In this document: piece by piece, positions 54,901-63,900 of the stretch
How positions within the stretch are numbered: the first letter of the stretch is position 1
How the letters are laid out: the number at the start of each line of letters is the position of its first letter
NCBI GenBank assembly: GCA_024305405.1
Contig: JAKNDB010000103.1
Span: forward strand, 1,612,001 to 1,676,000
Reading direction: 5' to 3'
DNA from: Dirofilaria immitis
Taxonomy: Eukaryota; Nematoda; Chromadorea; Rhabditida; Onchocercidae
Length of the DNA stretch: 64,000 bases
Position numbers and translations under genes: made by a program
The notes under the pieces: generated by a model
Seen by the model: the letters and a program-made list of their open reading frames with translations, nothing else
Told to the model about the DNA's origin: nothing
Databases searched by the model: none

Positions 54901-57900
54901 TATATGATATAAGGAAAAATTTTAAAAAATTTGCGCAGTAATTAATTGATCGACCTTTTGCCAGTTATATAAAATAATCGATATAACTGGTGAAAATTTA
55001 AGTTCTAAAAGATTATCAGTGATCGTTTGAATTGTTTAAATCTTAGAAATTCTTTATCGTTCATATACTTTTCGCTGTAAGCTTTTGCCCTTTTTTTAAA
55101 TAAATAATAAAAAATTTATTTGGAGAAGAAATAAATTCTATTTAAAAGAATAGAATTTAATACTTAGCAACAGCAACAAATCCAAATGTTTATTTGATAC
55201 ATTTTAATAATGATATAATAAGCATTTGCAGATGAGAATGTAATAAGCAGCTGAATATTTGTTTCCTCTGAAAGAGACATTTTCCTTAGCAGAATAATAA
55301 AATTAAAAAATTTCCTTGAAAAATTCAAAATAACGGTAATGAAATATAGATGATGCATCGCAATAAGATGGATAATATTAAGTATTGATATTTGCGAAAT
55401 CTCAGGTAATTCGAGACTAGGAAGAGGATGTATGCAGGTTATTTGCACCGTTTCATGTCTGGAAAGATATATATTTGTATGACTGCTTTGTGTTTGCGAG
55501 TTTGTTTTAGAAATAGCTTATATCATTAAGATATAATTTTCTGAGCGGGAGATGGTTCTACATCCTAAAAATTGATGAATTTTTAATGCATGTTCTGGAG
55601 TCATTTTATATATATAATCGGGGACTTTAGCAGGAAATATGTATTCTGAAAGCCCATTTGTATATTTTGCTTCATAATCATAGAATTTATTTTTTGGTTG
55701 TATTTCCATAGTACCGATTGCTTCTGACTCCCTCAGAAGTTCTTCAATTTTCTCTCTGAAAATATCAGTAGTTTCTACTCTATCAATAAATATGTTAGGA
55801 TCAAATCTCACATGAAACAGCTATTGATCATTATTCTTTGAGTTTTTTTTTGTTATAATTTTATACTGGTATTGCATATTTTCGTGGGTATAGAGTTAGT
55901 TCAAGCAGTAAAAGATGGAAGGAACATTTTAATTTGCTTCATCGATGGAATTCAAAGTTCCAAATAATTTGTTCCATAGATCAAATATTCCAAATACATT
56001 ATGAAGAGTTTGAAAATAATCATTTATTTGAACTTTAAACGTCGTTTTATAATTTAAATTTATCTTTTACAGTGTCGAATTTGATGATCAGTTGATACTG
56101 TAGAGAACCAAATCGGATTACAGTAGCCCCGTGTTAGTGATACTATAAAGCATCTTTTACTGAAATGGATGTATTTATTAGATGATTCATAACGAGAGAA
56201 TTATTTTTCAACGATAGCTAAGATTTTTGGATTCTCAGTTGAGTAGAATGTATCAATGATTCATCTTTTGCTAAAAATCATGAGAGATTCTTCTTTTTTA
56301 AAAAACATTAATTAATTAATTGATCATTTCCGATACTCTATTTCTCTCGCACTTCACGTTTCTTCTTTTTGCTTTGTAGTTTCAAAAATTCAATGAACTA
56401 TGCGTATGCAATTTCGATAAGTGATGAACGTTTGTTCCATCACCACAATCACTCAATCATTCAAGTATCTAGAAAGTTTGAGAAAATCGAGAATGCAGCA
56501 AGAAAATAGAAGTTGAGAAAGCTTGAAAATATCGGGAATGAAGAAAGAAAACGGGGAGCGAATGAACGGGGAATGTTGTGCTGGCAATTTAGATAAACAC
56601 TAATCAGATGGAATCAACAAATAATGTTATCCTGTTTTGTTCTTCGATATTATCCTGACTTTCTCTATTTCTAAATGCTCGTTTTCAACTTGATATAGGG
56701 CATCTAACACTGGTATCAGCGATCCTCAATGCTCTGAATCTTCATTATTATTGCTGCTGTTATTGTTTATTAACATATCCTGTGAAACGACTGTTATATT
56801 TATTGTTGTCGCAATGGTTCGCGAATCTATTTGGTAATCATTCTGATAAAAATTAAATTTATAGCCAGTTGTATCACTTAATAATTTAGTGCAGTTATGT
56901 GCATTTCATAATTTGATACAGCCACAGTTCCACTGTTTGATAGTTTGTTATAGCCAATCTACATTATTTGATAATTCGATAGAACTTGGAAAATTGATAC
57001 TTCCAGATGATCGATAAAAGGAAAATTAGCAATAACTAATAATTTATCATTTATCATCACAATTCTAATGAATTTTAACACATTCTCGAAAAATATTTCA
57101 AGCATGAAAAAACTTAGAAAATTTATGATTCATTTTTTACTTTTTAGTTTATTTCACTTTTCGCTCTTTCAACTTTCCGATTCACTTTCCATTCTTCAAT
57201 TCATTTCAGTTTTCAGTCTTCCTGTTATTCACTTCATTTTTCATCTTTCAATTTATGATAGCTTTAGTATTGCAATCAAAATTCCGTTTATCTAAATGCT
57301 ATCAAAAACTATTCCAATGAATCATCATTTTTGGATATCTGCTCATCCGATAAACCTTTTTCATCTTTTCATCTTCTAACCAGTTTCTTTTTTTTAGACA
57401 TGCAAGAAATGTTTGCTTTATTAGAAAAAGTATACTATAAATAATCATAGTGTTTTGTTGTTTTCGTTTCATAGCATATAAATGTAAAGAAATTCGAACA
57501 TTTCTGTCCCGCATATTGGAAGCAGAAGATTATTTTTGCCGAGGTAAATCATGAAAGATTGCTGAAGATAATTTCTTCGTAAAAGGAATGAATATTTGAT
57601 TATTATTATTATTGTATTTATTGCTCTCCTACTCATTACTTTATCATCATATATTCGTATAATGTTACTATCATTATCATGCTAGTTTCTATCGCATGTT
57701 TCTTATTCAATAATTCTAATTGTTATCTGATAATCCTATTGAATTATTAAAAATATTCTTTTCAATTCCTTAGCATTTTATAAACAGAAAAGAAAATGCA
57801 AAATAATTGATTCAAATCCCATTCAAAACTATCCTAAATTAAACTATTAAAATTATTATATTAATCTATTATGTAAAATTAAAATTCAAATGATTAAATC

Positions 57901-60900
57901 TATATTATATTATTGTTAATAATAGTGCAAAATCATTCAGAAGTGATTTTATTACCATTAGATTTTACTTTAAGTGTAAATCGATCATTGTTGGATTCGT
58001 TAATTTCGAGTCCAGCAATCAACACAATAGGACATATTGCGAGCGAACGACAAGTTCAGATATTTATAAAGCAACTTTTATGCGCATTAAAATGCATGCA
58101 TGACAGGAAGATCGCTCATTTGGATATTAGACCTGAAGTAATTCTTTTACAAGATGATCATCTTCGATTGGCTGATTTTGGCCAAAGCAGGTATAATTTT
58201 AACTTCAGGAATTAAAAATATTTATTATTATTTTTTGTATTTTTTTGACAAATTGTATGAAAGCTAATTTGAAGTTTATTTCTGATGCTCGAAAAAATTT
58301 CAATTACATTTATTAGGTTATGCTAAATTGACTGAGATCAATAAGACTGTTGTTTTATTGAAAAGTTTTTACCATATACAGTAAAGATGTCCTTTAAGGT
58401 CATCTCTTTCACAGAGTCAGTGCTTACTTTTTTAAGTTAATTTCTTAAACATTTATTTATTCTTCTTTTTAATTTTTGTTTTAAAATTTATCTTCAAAAA
58501 AATAAACTAATTTTAATTAGACCTTCCTCTTAAAATTTACTAATAATATTGTAGTAAAATTATATTCATATTCTAAAAATAACTGATAGTAATTAGAATT
58601 GTTCATCATTTTCTTGTCAGATTTTTATCTTAAAAGTGACTATTTCAAATTAAATTTAAAGACCGATATGTTTAATATACTATAATATAATAAGCCAATT
58701 GAAATATTATTAGTTTCAAAATAGCTGTAAATTATTTTCTTAAGAAAGTAGAAATATCATTATTAATGAAAAAAAAAAATAACTAATATAGCGAATACTA
58801 TTTTACACGAAATATAATTACCAAAGATATAGAATTATTAAACAGATCATTAGAATCAGTAAGCATATCATCTGAATTATTGAATATATCATCAAAAGAG
58901 TTTTTAAAAAAAAGAAAATATTTGAAAGGTTGCAAGAAAAACTACGAAAATGTTCAGTGGGAAGCATTTAAAACTAAGGAAATTATTATTTTCTTCTTCT
59001 CAAATATATTTTTCTATACAGATTATTATAGACAAAGGTAATCTAAATTTTAGGCGATTGGTACGAGGAAAAGTAACAGCCAATATTATGGGTAGTCCGG
59101 AATTTATTTCACCAGAAATTGCAGCTGGTATTCCGGTTACACTTGCTTCCGATTTATGGAGTGTTGGTACCCTTACCTATGTTTTGTAAGTCTCAATTAA
59201 TATTTTTCGTAGTTTTATTTTTTGATAAGTCAATAATTCATACGGTTACTTTTTTCAAGTAGTTAATTGAAATTTCAACATGGATTATCTTCTGTTTCGA
59301 AACAAATATCTTTTCAGACTGTCCGGTATTTCACCATTTCTTGGTGATAATGATACGGAAACAGTACGAAATGTCATGCTAGGAAATTATGCGCTTGATA
59401 TTGAAGAATTCGGTCAAATTTCTAATGACGCGAAAGATTTCGTCTCAAAACTATTAGTTCTTGATCCACGGTAAATGTTGATGACTTTTAATTAGAAAAT
59501 ATAATCATTATGGAAAGAATGAATGTAGGAGATTATTATTTAATATTGCTTGTTTCATTTTCGTATTGATTCGTTTAATTGATTGATTATTCTATCAACA
59601 TCTTCTTTTAGAAATCGTCTAAATGTCAACGAAGCGCTACATCATCCATGGCTTTCAAATGAATTCCTGGAAAATGCTCCAATAACATCAGAATGTTTAC
59701 GAGAATTTAAATATAAACATAAATGGCTGGTAATTTTTTTAAAGTAGTTGAATGAAATTATAAAAATGATTTCATCAGTCCACAATCTTTTAATGGCTTT
59801 TAAAAATTATCAATTTATTTCAAATACATTATTACAAGATTTAAATAGCATCAAATATTAAGTATTTTATTACACGATATTAAATATCATTGATCAATCA
59901 TTAAGTACAGATGTATTTATTCTTTAATGGCATTTATTAGTTAATTTTAATGATTAGATATTGATGAATAATAAGAAACTTATTTTTACCTTTAGGAAAG
60001 ACGAGTATTCGTTCAGCAAACACCATCTGAACAATTATTGAGTACTGTGCAGGTAAATGAAATAATAATTTTGCTTCTTCTTTTCATAATATTATAAAAA
60101 TTATTATACAATTCTCTCTGAAATTATTGAAAATATATGAAAGTAAAATTGATTTAATCAAAAATTTTAATAACTTAAATTTGATACTTTTTAATAATTT
60201 GTAATTAATTAAAATTTACTACGAATTGAAGCGCATGTAATATTTGATTTGCCTGAAAAAAAAAAAAGATTATTGATTGCAAAAGTCTTCCAATTCTATG
60301 CGGAATTTTTTTGTTTTAATTTTAAATATTTTTCAAATTGTCGATCAATCAATAGTTTAAAGCTAGTTTCTAAACAATGATTATGATTTCAATTAGTCTA
60401 AGAAATTTATTTATCTTTCTCGGAATGAATGTTAACTTTGAATTCAATGCTTTTAATTTCTTCATTTCACTATCATAGCGTTAAAACATTTAAGAATAAT
60501 GAGACTGTTTAAAATTTTTTTAAATTTATTTTATAAACAATGTCGGAAATCTTTTGTCTGCTTTTCCCAGCTTTTTACTTTCTCTATCTTATATTGCATA
60601 AAATTTTAAATCAGTTGCGGAAAAATTAAAATTTCTGACAATTTATTGATATTTATTCTTCTTCAAAAATGCACATAATGAATTATTTTTCAAAAATTTT
60701 TGAAATTTTTCAGTTTCCCAATGTAAGCTTGATTGGTTCAACTTTACCGCAACGTGTACAAGGTTTAGCTCGTAGTGAGACCTATGATATTTATGATTAT
60801 TTACGAATCAAAGATCGTATATCACCACGTGATGATATCCGTGATAGTGCACCAAAACGACAATTACAACCGCAAGAGAAGGGTGAGACACCATCCCAAA

Positions 60901-63900
60901 AGCTGTTGCAACAAAAATCTCAAATTCCAGTGGAATTTTTCGATGCAGCAGTAAGATAATTTGTAATTTTCTTTCTTACTGATAAAATGGCATCTGAGAT
61001 TTTTGAAGAATCTAGAAATTGAGAAATTTAGCGATATAATAATTGAAAGGCAGGAATTGAAGGATCTAGAGGTACTATAAAACGAGAAAGAGATAAATTT
61101 ATAACTTAAACTCTGCGAACTCGTTGATGCGAATTTTAGTTCGTCTGCAAATCGATTCTTATTTAGATAGAGCAAAGTGCAGATGTATAATTTAAATGTT
61201 ATATAAATTTTCGCAAACAACAACTTATATATTGGTGAGTCAAAGCCAGGAAAAATACGTCTATTCTCGAGCAATATTTATCTTTCAGGACATTTAGAAA
61301 ATATAATCTAATTTTAAAAATATTTCGAATATTTCAGTCAATTTTCCTTCTCGGCTTCAACAAAAAAGATTTTTATTGCGCACGAAAAAAAGGAGGAAAT
61401 AGGATCTCTTCTAGAAAACTCTTTTCATTGCTTCAGAAAACGAAAAAAAACGGAATATTGATTTACCTTTACTATAAAATCTCTATCGTTCCCTAATATT
61501 TATCAGTTTTAGATGTTACCTTTACAACTGGTTCAAGGGAACATCGTGCAATTGAGGAAGAAATTGCTAATCGAATCTTATCGGATATTTCCGAGGAAAC
61601 ATCAATAACCGGTTCAATAGCTTCACATGATGATCTAGAATTACAGCTTAAAATGTCCGAAGTAAGACTATTTTCATCCGTAATATTTCAAAAAGCATAA
61701 ATTTACGGAAAAGATATTTGTTGCAGTAAAAGAAAAAAATAAACTTTCAGACATATTTTAATTCTTTATCGTTTTTCATTTTATGATATTTCCAGAATTA
61801 AGAATTAAAGTATAAATTTTGAAGAATTATTAGAATACTAAAAATAATCTGTCTTCATCAGTCCAATTAATAGTTCTTCTACACTATTTCACTTTATGTT
61901 AGATTTCCTATAAATTTTAAAACAATTATTGAAATTTATTTTTAAATGACGATTACACAATGAAAAATTCGTTTTTTTTTTAAATTTATCGGATATTTTA
62001 ATGATCCATGATGAAGCCAGGATTTTCACATTTATCGATCTATTGTTTTGAACAAATTTTTTAAAAATATTTGATCTTTGCACGAGTTAAAACCGAAATA
62101 TTTTATTTACTCAACAGCTTCTGTTTTTCAACGTTTTTCTCCTGAGACACTCTTCTTCTTTCATTTATTTTTCCTCATCAGTTACTTCAAAATATAACTA
62201 TTCCTGTTTACTTTCTTATTTACAATTAATCTATTTTTCGAAATTCTCTGATGGTATTGGTGATCAATGTAAAAGTTTAAAATTATGCTTAAATTTTAAA
62301 CATTTTTTTAAGAAAGAAAATTAACTTATCAAATTCTCAATCATATTTGTTTAACTCTTAATTTCAAAAACTTATTTCTCTGATTTCCTAAGAACAATTT
62401 GTTCGGAAAAAATTTTTCAGAGATTTTTTAAAATTCATTATCTGTTTTTTAATATTAGCAAGATGAACATCTTAACGATGAATTTTAATTTTGAATTTTT
62501 TTTTGCCCAGATTTTCTGTTATCATCAGTTTTTCTTCACAGAGACAAATGAGACAGAAGAAAAGTCGAAGTAAATCATCAACTCCACAAGTGGAAGGATT
62601 TTCATTAGATGGTACACCGATTGCTTCACCAATTGGTACAGGAAGTGCCGGAACATCACTTCCAGAATCTTGTTCCAACATCGATCTGGTATTTCTACTT
62701 TATTTAATGTGATAAATTATGCATTAAGCAGAATTCGGTGTTTCAATCGTGATAAAATATGATTTATTTCATTTTACTTTGATAAATGAGAAAGAATATT
62801 CAATTCAATTCCCAAAAAGATATTTTGATAGTAGATTTCCGCTTATTGTAACCAAAACCTATATAGAAATTTTGAAGGTTTAATGAGCCAATTTGGGAGG
62901 AATATGAATGACGAAATATCCTAATAGAATTATGGGTCAAATTATAATGGGTCAAATTATTTTAATTTCATGAAGGATTTTAAGTTGAAAATCTTCAATC
63001 TTAGATTTTTGAAAAATAATCTATTTGAAAATAAAAGAATTATTGTGGCAGTTAGATTAACAGAAATTTTAAATTTGTAAAATAGTGCGATGTTTTAGAA
63101 AATTATGATTCATCCTGTTGATTTATAGCAATGAATGCGAATAATTTATTTTTAATATCTCTCACTATCAAATAGCTACCAGTAATTTGATTTCATAAAT
63201 TCTAATATTTCTCAAATTTTTTCTAAAAAGGAAGAATAATCTCGAGTTTATCATCTTACAAAAAACCGCTAGAGAAATTTCAGTATCGACATCCAATACA
63301 ATTAGATCCAAGTGTCCCAGTTGGAGCACCGCTTTTTCTTGAAGGACTCGAGCATCAATCTTTGGTACTTGAAGGTGATTTTATGCGCAGTACAAATTCG
63401 AATGATTAAGAAAACTTTTTTCAGGAAATCTAAAATAGAAAAGATAATACATGGGCAGAAAACAAGAATGAAAAAAATCTTATCAATATTTTTTTTCGAT
63501 TTTCTATATGTTAAAATTACAATAATAGAAATTCAGATGTACTGGATACTCAAAGTCCACAAAGCCTTCCGTCGTTACCTGGAACAAAAAGTCCCATATT
63601 ATTATCACCGATAAAAGAATACACCATGGGAGTAAGTTTCATTTATTTCTGATCAAAATAATTTCTATTAATTAATTGAAATCATTAAAATCCTTTTCAA
63701 TTTCAATTCATTTATTTGTTTAAATGAAATTATTCCGTTTTCATTTAATTTATTAATTTGCTATTACATTTTAAAATTATGTTTTTGGAACAAATTTTTA
63801 TTAGGTAATAATTGGCACTAAGCAAGGAACAAAAGGAATCAGTGAACTCGTCGTATCAACGCCACAATTTTTTGAAACAGAAAAAATGCCTGAAAAGCAA

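Larger units (their letters stand above)
53582..57925. other. 4.3 kb intron inside PK1
   Basis: The donor is GTAATA and the acceptor is AATAG before 57926. The flanking kinase halves join correctly once a surplus A in exon 100 is removed. It contains a 34-bp imperfect tandem duplication (54333-54397), a 10-bp-arm inverted repeat (about 54960-54989), a bacterial ddl fragment on the minus strand (55518-55811) and a decayed repeat (56861-56990). No intact nested gene is seen. Confidence 0.8.
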
